Shown here: positions 1 to 6,728 of the stretch, in pieces | Layout: each line of letters begins with the position of its first letter | Numbering within the stretch: position 1 is the first letter of the stretch | Source of the DNA: Sulfolobus sp. UBA167 | GTDB taxonomy: Archaea; Thermoproteota; Thermoprotei_A; Sulfolobales; Sulfolobaceae | NCBI GenBank assembly: GCA_002495845.1 | Contig: DAHF01000050.1 | Coordinates: 13,860 to 22,664 of the forward strand | Direction of reading: 5' to 3' | Length of the DNA stretch: 8,805 nucleotides | The notes under the pieces: generated by a model | What the model was told of the DNA's origin: nothing | Database searches by the model: none | The model's input: the letters and a program-made list of their open reading frames with translations, nothing else | Program-made: the position numbers and the translations under genes

Positions 1-17
1 AGCTAATGTAAATCAAT

Positions 18-30
18 CAGAAGTCTTCTG
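18..30. repeat. 13-bp perfect odd palindrome (CAGAAG-T-CTTCTG)
   Basis: Six-base arms around one central base. The single-base centre makes an RNA hairpin unlikely, so a dimeric protein site is the more natural reading. It lies 110 bases before the Nudix start, next to T-rich DNA that may instead be the tail of a gene outside the window. One short palindrome can arise by chance, so its role is open. Confidence 0.25.
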
Positions 31-100
31 CAAATGTTTTAGTCATCTTTGTTCGTCTTTTAAAGAATTTCCTTACCAGTGATTGCCATAGACACTAAGA

Positions 101-108
101 TAATAAAG
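101..108 (+). promoter_or_regulatory. Candidate TATA box of the Nudix gene
   Basis: TAATAAAG is centred about 35 nt before the ATG at 140. With the usual archaeal TATA-to-start distance of about 26 nt, transcription would begin near 130 and give a leader of only about 10 nt. That fits the absence of any ribosome binding site before the ATG. A second candidate, TTTTAAAG at 58-65, would give a leader of about 50 nt. I prefer the nearer one but cannot exclude the other. Confidence 0.4.
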
Positions 109-139
109 TGTACCAAGGGTAATCTATCGTAAGATAAAA

Positions 140-637
140 ATGAAAATATATCACGGAAGAAAGTTCGACCTAGAGGTCGAGAAAGTTACGTTACCAAATG
201 GAGTAGAGAGAGAGCTTGAGATCGTAAAGCACAGAGGTTCTGTCGCAATGCTACCTATGATCTCGAATGACGAGGTCATTCTGATCAGACAGTACAGACC
301 AGTGATCGGAAAGTACATCTATGAAATACCTGCAGGAAGCGTAGAGGAGGGAGAAGACGTAGAGACCACTGCAAGGAGAGAACTAGAAGAGGAAATAGGA
401 TACCAGGCGGAAAACATGGAGGAGGTGCTCAGCTTCTATCCTTCCCCGGGGATAACTAATGAGGAAATGCACCTCTTTCTAGCTCAAGGATTGAAATATG
501 TGGGTGCGAAACCAGAACCGTATGAGATTATAGAGCCTATCAGAGTCAAAGTTGAGGAAGCTCTCTCCATGATAAAGAGGAAAGAGATAGTGGACGCAAA
601 GACTATAATAGGAATATACTTCATCTTGCACCGTTAG
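140..637 (+). CDS. Nudix hydrolase, ADP-ribose pyrophosphatase type
   Basis: This is a 165-residue Nudix enzyme, probably hydrolysing ADP-ribose to AMP and ribose-5-phosphate in the cytoplasm and so clearing a reactive product of NAD breakdown. The complete Nudix box (G-x5-E-x7-R-E-L-x-E-E-x-G) spans residues 66-88: G66, E72, R80-E81 and E84-E85 form the Mg2+-binding helix. About 15 residues further on is YPSPG (100-104); a proline at this distance marks the ADP-ribose pyrophosphatase subgroup. The N-terminal strands and the IRQYRP stretch (49-54) are also typical of that group, and the length is normal. The gene stands alone and converges on the HemQ-like gene, with only 24 bases between the stop codons. 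Substrate choice within Nudix enzymes is hard to fix from sequence, so other nucleoside diphosphate sugars remain possible. Confidence 0.9.
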   Translation: MKIYHGRKFDLEVEKVTLPNGVERELEIVKHRGSVAMLPMISNDEVILIRQYRPVIGKYIYEIPAGSVEEGEDVETTARRELEEEIGYQAENMEEVLSFYPSPGITNEEMHLFLAQGLKYVGAKPEPYEIIEPIRVKVEEALSMIKRKEIVDAKTIIGIYFILHR

Positions 638-661
638 AGAAACTCCGTGAGGACAGATAGC

Positions 662-1330
662 TCATTTCAAGAAAAATGTCTTAAGCTCCGCGCTTTCACC
701 TACAAGTATTGGCTCCTCGTTTATGATCCACTTCCTAGCCTTAGCTTCCCTCAACTTCTCTACCACGACAGTCCAGTCTGAGAGTGAAGGCATCTCATAC
801 AGTACCACGAACTCATCGTCTTGGATTCCAAAAGAGTAAGTAGTATAAGACCTTATACCTTCATTTTTAGGGTGAGTCTTAGCCATCTTTATGTGCTCCA
901 TCATGATATCCTTCCTCTCTTCGAAATTCAATAAATACCATTCAGGAGACTTCTTCATAGGGTATGCGACGAAGTACTTGAGCTGTGGCAAGTCCAGTAT
1001 TTTCCTCACGTCCATGTCCTTTCCCATCTCATATGGAGAAGGCCTGAACACTGATATCATGGAGTAGTTCTCAAATGCGTTGCCCCTCAGTGAGGAAATG
1101 AGGGAAAACTTAGCGTCGTTCAGTGAGCTAGTATCTCCCGAGCTCAGCCAGTAAAGCAAATCGGATTTCCATCTCATTGAGACAAATCTCTTTATAGAGA
1201 TCAGACTTTTCTTCAAATTCTTTTCTGTTTCTTCCAGCGCATCAATGAGGGATGCACGTTCATCCTTTGACTTGGACCACCAAGAATTGTCCAACTTCAA
1301 TGACATTACATACATGTATGCCTCATTCAT
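662..1330 (-). CDS. Chlorite dismutase/HemQ-family heme protein
   Basis: The 222-residue protein has the ferredoxin-like beta-barrel family signature: YPM (123-125), a short loop, WYLL (131-134), EER (137-139), MMEH (143-146), then TYSFG (164-168), EFVVLYE (173-179) and a final W-x3-E-P (201-207). Measured from the YPM motif, H146 falls at the position of the proximal heme histidine of HemQ after allowing for a loop four residues shorter, and Y123 matches the tyrosine used by coproheme decarboxylases. True chlorite dismutases need a distal arginine that I cannot place here, so a heme-synthesis or heme-peroxidase role is likelier. Archaea usually make heme by the siroheme route, so the substrate is uncertain. 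The ATG overlaps the end of the upstream gene by 8 nt and has a well-spaced GAGGTG, indicating a coupled operon. Family assignment is firm; reaction is inferred. Confidence 0.88.
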   Translation of the reverse strand: MNEAYMYVMSLKLDNSWWSKSKDERASLIDALEETEKNLKKSLISIKRFVSMRWKSDLLYWLSSGDTSSLNDAKFSLISSLRGNAFENYSMISVFRPSPYEMGKDMDVRKILDLPQLKYFVAYPMKKSPEWYLLNFEERKDIMMEHIKMAKTHPKNEGIRSYTTYSFGIQDDEFVVLYEMPSLSDWTVVVEKLREAKARKWIINEEPILVGESAELKTFFLK

Positions 1331-2519
1331 CTTTCGACACCTCTTCGTCTATATCGCTGTAGAGGATTAAAGCCTCTTCAAGGCTTGCTAGATACCCGAC
1401 GAACATATTAGAAAGGTTCTTCTTTATCTCCTCGTCTAGGATTTCCATACCATCAGGAGTAGGGCCCATCACTATTCTCGAAGCAAAGTCTTCGAATTCC
1501 TTTTTGGTAGAACCTAGGATCAGAAAGCCAACTGGAACTAAGAGCATCCATGGATTGCTCTCCTTTATCTCTCTGAGCACGGTCTGATCTGCCCCGAAGT
1601 AGTCTATCTCGGGATCCGACACGCCTAGCTTAAGAAGGGTTCTGCGTATTCTCTTCTTGATTTTCTGGGTCTCTGTGTCGAGCTTATCCAACGTCACCGG
1701 GTTCCCTATAACTACATCAACTCCGCTGTTCTCCGAGAGCCTATCGACATATGTAGTTCCCCTTATAACAGTGGAAAGTCTTCTCTTGTTCTTGATTTTC
1801 GGCATTGAGGCATTGTCAGGGTTGAAGCCTATAATGTACTTGAAGATCACTCCAACGAAAAGCGTAGCACCGTTAGAGTACTTAACTTCTATAGGCGATG
1901 GAGAGCGGCCTATGGACTCCCTATAGATGACCACGAAGTCCTCCTCGTTAACCAAGGACTTAACGTACTCTTCGAAGTCTTCTACCTTCTCCTTTCTGTT
2001 CTCTATCAATTGACCCATCTCGTTATACAACTTAATTGAATGGGGTTCCGTCGAAAAGTCAGCGAAGATCTGCATTAAAGGGAAAGAATCCTCTTTCCTT
2101 AATATCGTAGCGGCTTGAATGAAATTGGAAAACTTGACTATCCCTATAACGACCTTCGTTTCAACTTCGGATGACACAGCAGCGTGTTTTGAAGCCGCTA
2201 AGGCCAGCTTCTCTAGGTCATGCCATATACTGGAGAGAATTAGATCTTCAGTCTCGTTATCCTGACCGAACTTGTAAATTATCGTTTCTACGCTTAGTTC
2301 ATCAGCTACCTCTTCTATTATCTCTTTTATCAAGGTATCTATTTCTGGTATAGGAGGGAGAATGTAGTGGTCTTCGTCCTCCATGGTTCTCTTGTAAATA
2401 TGGAGACCGTTGTCCTGTAACTCTATATGAAGAATTTCCTTCTGTTGTCCTTCCTTGTCTAGTAGGGAACAAGATACCTCCGGTTCGTTCTCGTTAGAAA
2501 GTACTTGCAATATCTTCAC
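1323..2519 (-). CDS. Unrecognised conserved-looking protein, first gene of HemQ operon
   Basis: I do not recognise this family. From the GTG at 2519 it encodes 398 residues. The frame stays open back to an ATG at 2666, but that extension would run through the divergent promoter and into the glycosylase gene, and it has a hydrophobic, low-quality sequence, so I reject it. A TTG at 2528 is an alternative start. The protein begins with a beta-rich acidic region, has helical middle parts, and near residues 323-337 carries one hydrophobic stretch (WMLLVPVGFLILG) that could be a buried strand-helix or a membrane segment. Just before it are a basic patch (KIKKRIRRTLLK) and SDPEIDYFGADQT. The C-terminus is acidic. 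I see no P-loop, zinc-binding cysteines or signal peptide. Its stop overlaps the start of the HemQ-like gene, so the two are co-transcribed and may act together, for instance in heme handling; that link is inference only. Confidence 0.8.
   Translation of the reverse strand: MKILQVLSNENEPEVSCSLLDKEGQQKEILHIELQDNGLHIYKRTMEDEDHYILPPIPEIDTLIKEIIEEVADELSVETIIYKFGQDNETEDLILSSIWHDLEKLALAASKHAAVSSEVETKVVIGIVKFSNFIQAATILRKEDSFPLMQIFADFSTEPHSIKLYNEMGQLIENRKEKVEDFEEYVKSLVNEEDFVVIYRESIGRSPSPIEVKYSNGATLFVGVIFKYIIGFNPDNASMPKIKNKRRLSTVIRGTTYVDRLSENSGVDVVIGNPVTLDKLDTETQKIKKRIRRTLLKLGVSDPEIDYFGADQTVLREIKESNPWMLLVPVGFLILGSTKKEFEDFASRIVMGPTPDGMEILDEEIKKNLSNMFVGYLASLEEALILYSDIDEEVSKDE
1338..1343 (-). promoter_or_regulatory. 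Ribosome binding site of the HemQ-like gene
   Basis: On the minus strand GAGGTG lies 7 nt before the ATG at 1330, inside the last codons of the upstream gene. It matches the 3' end of crenarchaeal 16S rRNA and fixes this ATG as the start. Internal operon genes in Sulfolobales commonly use such sites while first genes are leaderless. Confidence 0.75.
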
Positions 2520-2542
2520 TTTAATCAAACCTTCTTTAAACC

Positions 2543-2548
2543 TTAATA
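2543..2548 (-). promoter_or_regulatory. Candidate minus-strand TATA box for the unknown-hemQ operon
   Basis: On the minus strand TATTAA is centred 26 nt before the GTG at 2519, the distance expected if transcription starts at that codon and the mRNA is leaderless. It is a weak TATA match. The stronger block at 2599-2610 read on the minus strand would start transcription near 2577 and give a leader of about 55 nt. Confidence 0.35.
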
Positions 2549-2598
2549 GCACTGCATAGTAGAAAAACCTTATCCCTACTAACGAAAATACAGAGATG

Positions 2599-2610
2599 CT
2601 TAAATAAAAG
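2599..2610 (+). promoter_or_regulatory. TATA box of the uracil-DNA glycosylase gene, possibly bidirectional
   Basis: CTTAAATAAAAG is centred about 26 nt before the GTG at 2629, so the glycosylase mRNA would begin at or next to its start codon. Read on the other strand the same bases give TTTATTTAAG, also a fair TATA box pointing toward the unknown-hemQ operon. No ribosome binding site precedes the GTG, consistent with a leaderless gene. Confidence 0.6.
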
Positions 2611-2628
2611 TCGATATAAAAATAAATT

Positions 2629-3288
2629 GTGATTAGAGACCTAGATGAAGAAATATTAACTTGCAATCGATGCTCCAGACTGATTGACTATATAAGAAAG
2701 GTTGCAATAGAGAGAAAACCAAAATATAGAAATTATGAGTACTGGGGAAAGCCCTTACCAGGTTTCGGAGATCCTAACGCATGGCTCTTGATAGTAGGCT
2801 TAGCTCCTGCAGCTCATGGGGGAAACAGAACTGGAAGAGTATTCACAGGGGACATGTCTGGAGAAAGAGTTTATACAGCTCTATATGAGATAGGGCTTAG
2901 CTCATCTCCGAAAAGCGAAAGCAAATACGATCCAGTAGAATTAAAAGGGGTGTATCTGACAAACGCAGTCAAATGTGCCCCTCCAAAGAATAAGCCAAAC
3001 GAAAAAGAAATTGAATCTTGCTCATATTTCCTTAAAAAAGAGATTCAGTCCTTACCTAGGCTAAAGGTCATACTTGCCTTGGGAAGAATAGCTTTTGACG
3101 CAGTAACAAAAATCCTCGGAATAGATGGAAAGTTTAGTCATATGGCAGTTTACAGTTCAAATGGACTTAGCGTAGTAGCTTCTTATCATCCTAGCCAACA
3201 AAACTTTATTTCTGGTAGATTAACTTGGGAAAATTGGATATATGTTTTTTATAAAATAAAAACTCTCTATAACTCGGATAATGCTTAA
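2629..3288 (+). CDS. Family-5 (UDGb-type) iron-sulfur uracil-DNA glycosylase
   Basis: This 219-residue enzyme removes uracil, and in family 5 also other deaminated bases such as hypoxanthine, from DNA; hot acid speeds cytosine deamination, so it fits a thermoacidophile. Four cysteines for a [4Fe-4S] cluster are visible: C12 and C15 (CNRC), C116 (VKC) and C131 (ESC). Motif 1 is GLAPAAHGGNRTGR (57-70), followed by FTGD-x-SG (72-78). The GLAPAAHG form, lacking the Asp/Asn of families 1 and 4, defines family 5. Motif 2 is HPS (187-189) in SYHPSQQN. The length is typical. The GTG start is chosen because it lies one TATA distance from the promoter block and directly before the N-terminal cysteine pair. 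It is divergent from the unknown-hemQ operon and closely followed by the membrane-protein gene. Confidence in family is high. Confidence 0.93.
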   Translation: MIRDLDEEILTCNRCSRLIDYIRKVAIERKPKYRNYEYWGKPLPGFGDPNAWLLIVGLAPAAHGGNRTGRVFTGDMSGERVYTALYEIGLSSSPKSESKYDPVELKGVYLTNAVKCAPPKNKPNEKEIESCSYFLKKEIQSLPRLKVILALGRIAFDAVTKILGIDGKFSHMAVYSSNGLSVVASYHPSQQNFISGRLTWENWIYVFYKIKTLYNSDNA

Positions 3289-3290
3289 AA
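3284..3290 (+). promoter_or_regulatory. TATA box of the membrane-protein gene, over the upstream stop codon
   Basis: CTTAAAA is centred about 26 nt before the TTG/ATG cluster at 3313-3321 and overlaps the TAA of the glycosylase gene. The spacing predicts a leaderless transcript starting at the membrane-protein gene, so that gene and the NAD synthetase genes after it may be expressed independently of the glycosylase. Confidence 0.5.
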
Positions 3291-3315
3291 CTATGTCTCC
3301 CTATTATTTTGATTG

Positions 3316-4929
3316 ATGATGCTGAGGCGAAGCGTAGTTTACATACTCGTTGGCACAGTAATACTATCTTCGCTTTTCATTCTCAACTTCAAGCTCAATA
3401 TACTTAATAACCCAGTAGAAGCGGGATTGATTTCAATTTCTTTCTTTGGAGTTATAGCGATTTTCATGTTTAGCCTCAGCCCGAACCTTCTATCGTCAAC
3501 GAGAAAAATAGGTTCAATCGATAAAGTGATATTTTATATTTCAATTGTAATTTATACGTTGATCTCCATAGGACTAATCCATAACTATGGAACGGACGAC
3601 CAAGAGTACATAATGGAGGCTGTTTCCTACTTTTTAAAAGGAGAAAACCCTTACTCAGGTTTCTACTCTCCCACGAACGTCGAACCAACTTATACGATTT
3701 ACGGTACTGTAGTCCACACCTTCGTTTATCCTCCACTCGCGTTTTTAATTTATTTGCCAATGGCTCTACTGCTCCTACTCACAAAGTTACCTTTGTATTA
3801 CACAAACGTAGTTAACATCCTCTTCCAGGATGCACTAGTCTTTCTCATTTTTAGAGCAGGCTTGAAAAGGGAAGATCCCATAGCTACGCTTCCAGTGATA
3901 TTCCTGTTCATAATAGCAGACGTAGAGATCCCAGGATTTAGTGGGGTATCTGCCTCAGTCTGGGGAACATTTCTGGCAATAAGCTACTTATACGACGGCA
4001 AGAAAAGCGGAATAGCCTTAGCTCTAGCGGACTCGTTTAACCAGATCTCATGGCTTATTACCCCTTTCCTCCTTCTATACAAGTACAAGACATCGGGAGA
4101 AACTTTCCTCACTAACGTGAAGTGGTTTCTAGGATCTTTAGCCACAATCTTTCTCCCCTTTATACTTTGGAGTCCAGAGTCCTTCCTTCATATTTTCACT
4201 ACGGACATGAACACCATTCCAGTAGGGTTCACTGGAATGACGCTTTTGAACTTCACAGGTGTCTTAGAGGTCGAACCGTGGTACTTCACAATAATGATGA
4301 TAGCGATAGGTCTATTTTCCCTTTATCTGTATTATAAGGCTTTTAAAAGCCTAAGAGAGACGTTGTGGATTTATCCCATGCTCATAATGTGGTTCTCGTG
4401 GAGAACTTTAACAGAATATTTCATGATATGGCCTATGCTCATGTTCCTTTCAGTTTTTAGACTATACGACTTCAGCACAATGCAAACTAACCTTCCTAAG
4501 ATAAGAATTCCTAAAAAGGAGATAGGTACGATTTTCCTGTTATTATTCACCGTTGCTGGAAGTCTTGGAGCTCTTGCACATAGCCAATATGTTGCACAAG
4601 ACCCACTTAAAATAGTTTCTGTCAATCTAGATAATAAAAATAATCCAATATATTCTTTAAACATAACAGTAGAGAACGTAGGAAAGTCTTCTACTAACAT
4701 AACGCTAGTTAGAGTCTCGGTTCCAGATCACCTCAACATGGTTTGGAACTATACACCTGACCATTCAATTAGACCTGGATCAAATCTTACAATTGAGGCA
4801 TACACGGACCAGCACAACTTGGAGATAAACGGTTCATGCATAACGGTTCAAGTTTATTCCTCTTATTATATGAGCGAATATAAGTTGAATTTAACCTCTA
4901 TTAATATGTCTGCTTCTAACATATCATGA
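3316..4929 (+). CDS. Multi-spanning GT-C-like membrane protein with exposed sequon-rich C-terminal domain
   Basis: The 537-residue protein has about a dozen hydrophobic segments between residues 8 and 420. The first large loop contains GTDDQEY (D94, D95) and GENPYSG, then a HTFVYPPLAFLIYLP stretch. An acidic pair in the first outer loop followed by NPY and YPP motifs is the pattern of GT-C glycosyltransferases that use lipid-linked sugars (DUF2029/GT87-like). After the last membrane segment (about 402-420) comes a ~115-residue beta-rich domain resembling CARDB/Ig-like modules; it holds eight N-x-S/T sequons and no lysine-rich cytoplasmic features, so it should face outside. Start: TTG at 3313 and ATGs at 3316 and 3319 are adjacent; I use the first ATG. 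Its stop overlaps an ATG of nadE by 4 nt, but a metabolic link with nadE is not evident. A sugar-transfer role is inferred and the donor and acceptor are unknown. Confidence 0.8.
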   Translation: MMLRRSVVYILVGTVILSSLFILNFKLNILNNPVEAGLISISFFGVIAIFMFSLSPNLLSSTRKIGSIDKVIFYISIVIYTLISIGLIHNYGTDDQEYIMEAVSYFLKGENPYSGFYSPTNVEPTYTIYGTVVHTFVYPPLAFLIYLPMALLLLLTKLPLYYTNVVNILFQDALVFLIFRAGLKREDPIATLPVIFLFIIADVEIPGFSGVSASVWGTFLAISYLYDGKKSGIALALADSFNQISWLITPFLLLYKYKTSGETFLTNVKWFLGSLATIFLPFILWSPESFLHIFTTDMNTIPVGFTGMTLLNFTGVLEVEPWYFTIMMIAIGLFSLYLYYKAFKSLRETLWIYPMLIMWFSWRTLTEYFMIWPMLMFLSVFRLYDFSTMQTNLPKIRIPKKEIGTIFLLLFTVAGSLGALAHSQYVAQDPLKIVSVNLDNKNNPIYSLNITVENVGKSSTNITLVRVSVPDHLNMVWNYTPDHSIRPGSNLTIEAYTDQHNLEINGSCITVQVYSSYYMSEYKLNLTSINMSASNIS

Positions 4930-4936
4930 TAATGCA

Positions 4937-4940
4937 GGAG
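4937..4940 (+). promoter_or_regulatory. Ribosome binding site choosing the nadE start
   Basis: GGAG lies 6 nt before the ATG at 4947. The two earlier in-frame ATGs (4926, 4932) have no such site, so 4947 (protein beginning MDWDF) is preferred, although 4926 forms a 4-nt ATGA overlap with the upstream stop. Confidence 0.5.
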
Positions 4941-4946
4941 TTGGAA

Positions 4947-5747
4947 ATGGACTGGGATTTCATCTCAAATTACTTGAGGACTAGACTTGCGGAGTACATA
5001 GAAGCTTCCGGGAAAAAAGGAGGTGTCATAGGCTTAAGCGGAGGAATAGACTCCTCAGTGGTTCTAAAATTGTTAGCACAAGCTACGAAGAACGTTTACG
5101 TTCTTCTAATGCCTTCAGAAAGTACTCCGAAGCAAGATATAGAAGATTCATACAACTTGCTAGGAAGCGTAGAAGTTCCTTACTCAGAGATTATAATCGA
5201 CGACTTGGTGAAATCCTTTTCTTCTAAGGTAGATAGCAATGACAAAGTATTAGTTGGAAACATAAAGGCTAGAGTGAGGATGACCCTACTTTATGCGTAT
5301 GCACAGAAACTTGATTACTTGGTGATAGGAACTGGAGATAAGAGCGAAATTCTGTTAGGCTATTTTACCAAATACGGTGATGGCGGGGTAGACGTATTGC
5401 CCATAGGAGATCTGTATAAGACTCAGGTAAAGAAGCTCGCTCTCCACTTGGGAATACCTAAGAACATCGTGGAGAAACCTAGTTCTCCAGCCTTATGGGA
5501 GGGACAAACGGCGGAGGGAGAACTAGGAATTAGCTATGAAGACATAGATAAAATTCTTTATTTCCTCTTTGAAAAATTTATGGAACCACAAGATGTGGCT
5601 GAGAAAGTAAAGATGCCAATAGAGAAGGTGGAGAAAGTGATCAGGTTAGTGAAGAGCAACGAACATAAAAGAAAAATGCCTGAAATATTTAAAATATCCG
5701 GAAGAACTGTAGGTTCAGATTGGAGGTATCCAAGGGTATGGGCATAA
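4947..5747 (+). CDS. nadE: NAD+ synthetase (synthetase subunit)
   Basis: NadE adenylates nicotinic acid adenine dinucleotide with ATP and amidates it to NAD+, the last step of NAD synthesis. The 266-residue protein has the ATP-pyrophosphatase P-loop SGGIDSS (31-37), then GNIKARVRM (104-112), GTGDKSE (128-134), GYFTKYGDGG (138-147), LPIGDLYKTQV (151-161) and PSSPALW-x-GQTAEGELG (178-194), all NadE signatures. It has no attached glutaminase domain, so alone it would use ammonia or receive it from a partner. The next gene overlaps its last 10 bases and looks exactly like such a partner. Upstream in-frame ATGs at 4932 and 4926 would add 5 or 7 residues. The function is secure; dependence on the neighbouring subunit is inference. 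Confidence 0.95.
   Translation: MDWDFISNYLRTRLAEYIEASGKKGGVIGLSGGIDSSVVLKLLAQATKNVYVLLMPSESTPKQDIEDSYNLLGSVEVPYSEIIIDDLVKSFSSKVDSNDKVLVGNIKARVRMTLLYAYAQKLDYLVIGTGDKSEILLGYFTKYGDGGVDVLPIGDLYKTQVKKLALHLGIPKNIVEKPSSPALWEGQTAEGELGISYEDIDKILYFLFEKFMEPQDVAEKVKMPIEKVEKVIRLVKSNEHKRKMPEIFKISGRTVGSDWRYPRVWA
5722..5727 (+). promoter_or_regulatory. Ribosome binding site for the glutaminase-like gene
   Basis: GGAGGT inside the end of nadE lies 10 nt before the ATG at 5738. It favours that ATG over the in-frame TTG at 5720, which would place the site inside the coding region, and indicates translation of the two genes from one mRNA. Confidence 0.6.
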
Positions 5748-6553
5748 ACGTAGAGCTAGCTCAGATTCACGCAAAGCCAGGGAACGTAGAGGAGAACTTA
5801 GAGAAACATCTATCGATCATAAGAAAAAGCACCGCCGATTGTATAATCTTTCCAGAACTTTCTCTAACCGGGTATACAACAAGAGATTATTTCTTTAATA
5901 TCACTTACAAGGTGAACTCAGCTTTAGAGAAGCTCATAGTGGCAGTAGACGAGACAGATAAATGTGCAATCGCAGGAATCCCGAGAGAGGTGAGAAACGG
6001 TATATTGAGAAACTCTGCCGTAGTCCTTAGAAAAGGAAAGGAACCCCTATTTATAGATAAATTATATCTCGCTAATTACGACCTATTTGACGAAAAGAGA
6101 TATTTCCAAGAAGGAGATACAAAGAGTCTGAGGACGTTCAAATATAAAGGAAAGGTTATGGGCACAATAGTTTGTGAAGACGCTTGGCATCCTGAACCAG
6201 TAGAGCTTCTTGCTAGAAAAGGAGCAGATATTGTATTTGTGATATCTGCATCTCCTTTTAGGATTTCCATGACTGATGTTAGAGATAGCTGGACGTCATT
6301 GATAATAGCTCATTCGCTAATGAACTCAGTGTGGACAGTTTTCGTCAACATGACAGGCCAAGGCGAAGAAGAATACTTCTGGGGAGGTTCAATGATTTCT
6401 TCTCCTTCCGGAAAAATAGTGATGAAAATGAACTACATGAAAGAAGAAACGAAGACTTTCTTCATTAGCTCTGATGAAAATAGAAGAGCTAGATTCAGCT
6501 CTGGGTTTAAAGACCATCGCAAAGAGCTACATAAATATCTATATCGTTATTGA
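5738..6553 (+). CDS. Nitrilase-fold amidohydrolase, probable glutaminase partner of NadE
   Basis: This 271-residue member of the carbon-nitrogen hydrolase superfamily has the full Glu-Lys-Cys triad: E40 in FPELSLTGY (38-46), K108 in IDKLYLANY (106-114) and C146 in VCEDAW (145-150). The stretch after the lysine, NY-x-LFDE-x-RYF-x-EGD (113-127), and the CEDAW form of the cysteine motif are those of the glutaminase domain of glutamine-dependent NAD synthetases rather than of generic nitrilases or amidases. In the fused enzymes this domain precedes the synthetase domain in one chain; here it is a separate gene placed after nadE with a 10-nt overlap. It likely releases ammonia from glutamine for NadE. 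A free-standing amidase on another substrate remains possible. No signal peptide or membrane segment is visible, so it should be cytoplasmic. Confidence 0.88.
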   Translation: MGINVELAQIHAKPGNVEENLEKHLSIIRKSTADCIIFPELSLTGYTTRDYFFNITYKVNSALEKLIVAVDETDKCAIAGIPREVRNGILRNSAVVLRKGKEPLFIDKLYLANYDLFDEKRYFQEGDTKSLRTFKYKGKVMGTIVCEDAWHPEPVELLARKGADIVFVISASPFRISMTDVRDSWTSLIIAHSLMNSVWTVFVNMTGQGEEEYFWGGSMISSPSGKIVMKMNYMKEETKTFFISSDENRRARFSSGFKDHRKELHKYLYRY

Positions 6554-6678
6554 CTCTCATAATTCTTGCTAGGGATGAAAAGAGATATTACGAGATTGTC
6601 TAATGTATTTTTGATTTAACCTAACGGGAATTAAGGGGGTGAATCCCCTTCCGTAGGGAATGGATAGCCCTAGAAGAG

Positions 6679-6686
6679 TTTTTATA
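6679..6686 (+). promoter_or_regulatory. TATA-like box inside the TnpB remnant
   Basis: TTTTTATA is a good archaeal TATA candidate. Transcription would begin near 6708-6712 and run through the TnpB-tail and right-end hairpin, producing an RNA of roughly 170-190 nt shaped like the 3' end of a TnpB transcript. No coding gene begins at the expected distance. Activity is not shown by sequence. Confidence 0.35.
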
Positions 6687-6728
6687 CTAAACAGAAATAA
6701 TATCTAGATCAAGACTGAAAGAGCTTAG

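Noticed and set aside
2520..2666. Upstream extension of the unknown minus-strand protein to an ATG at 2666
   Set aside because: It would overlap the start of the glycosylase gene and the promoter block, and the extra 49 residues are a poor hydrophobic sequence. The GTG at 2519 (or TTG at 2528) is better placed.
3476..3760. Minus-strand open frame under the membrane-protein gene
   Set aside because: It is a shadow frame: no family resemblance or start signal, and the plus-strand frame has clear membrane segments and motifs throughout.
140..5747. A single NAD-metabolism operon joining the Nudix enzyme and NAD synthetase
   Set aside because: The Nudix gene is separated from nadE by a convergent operon and by genes with their own promoters, so only a loose functional link is supported.
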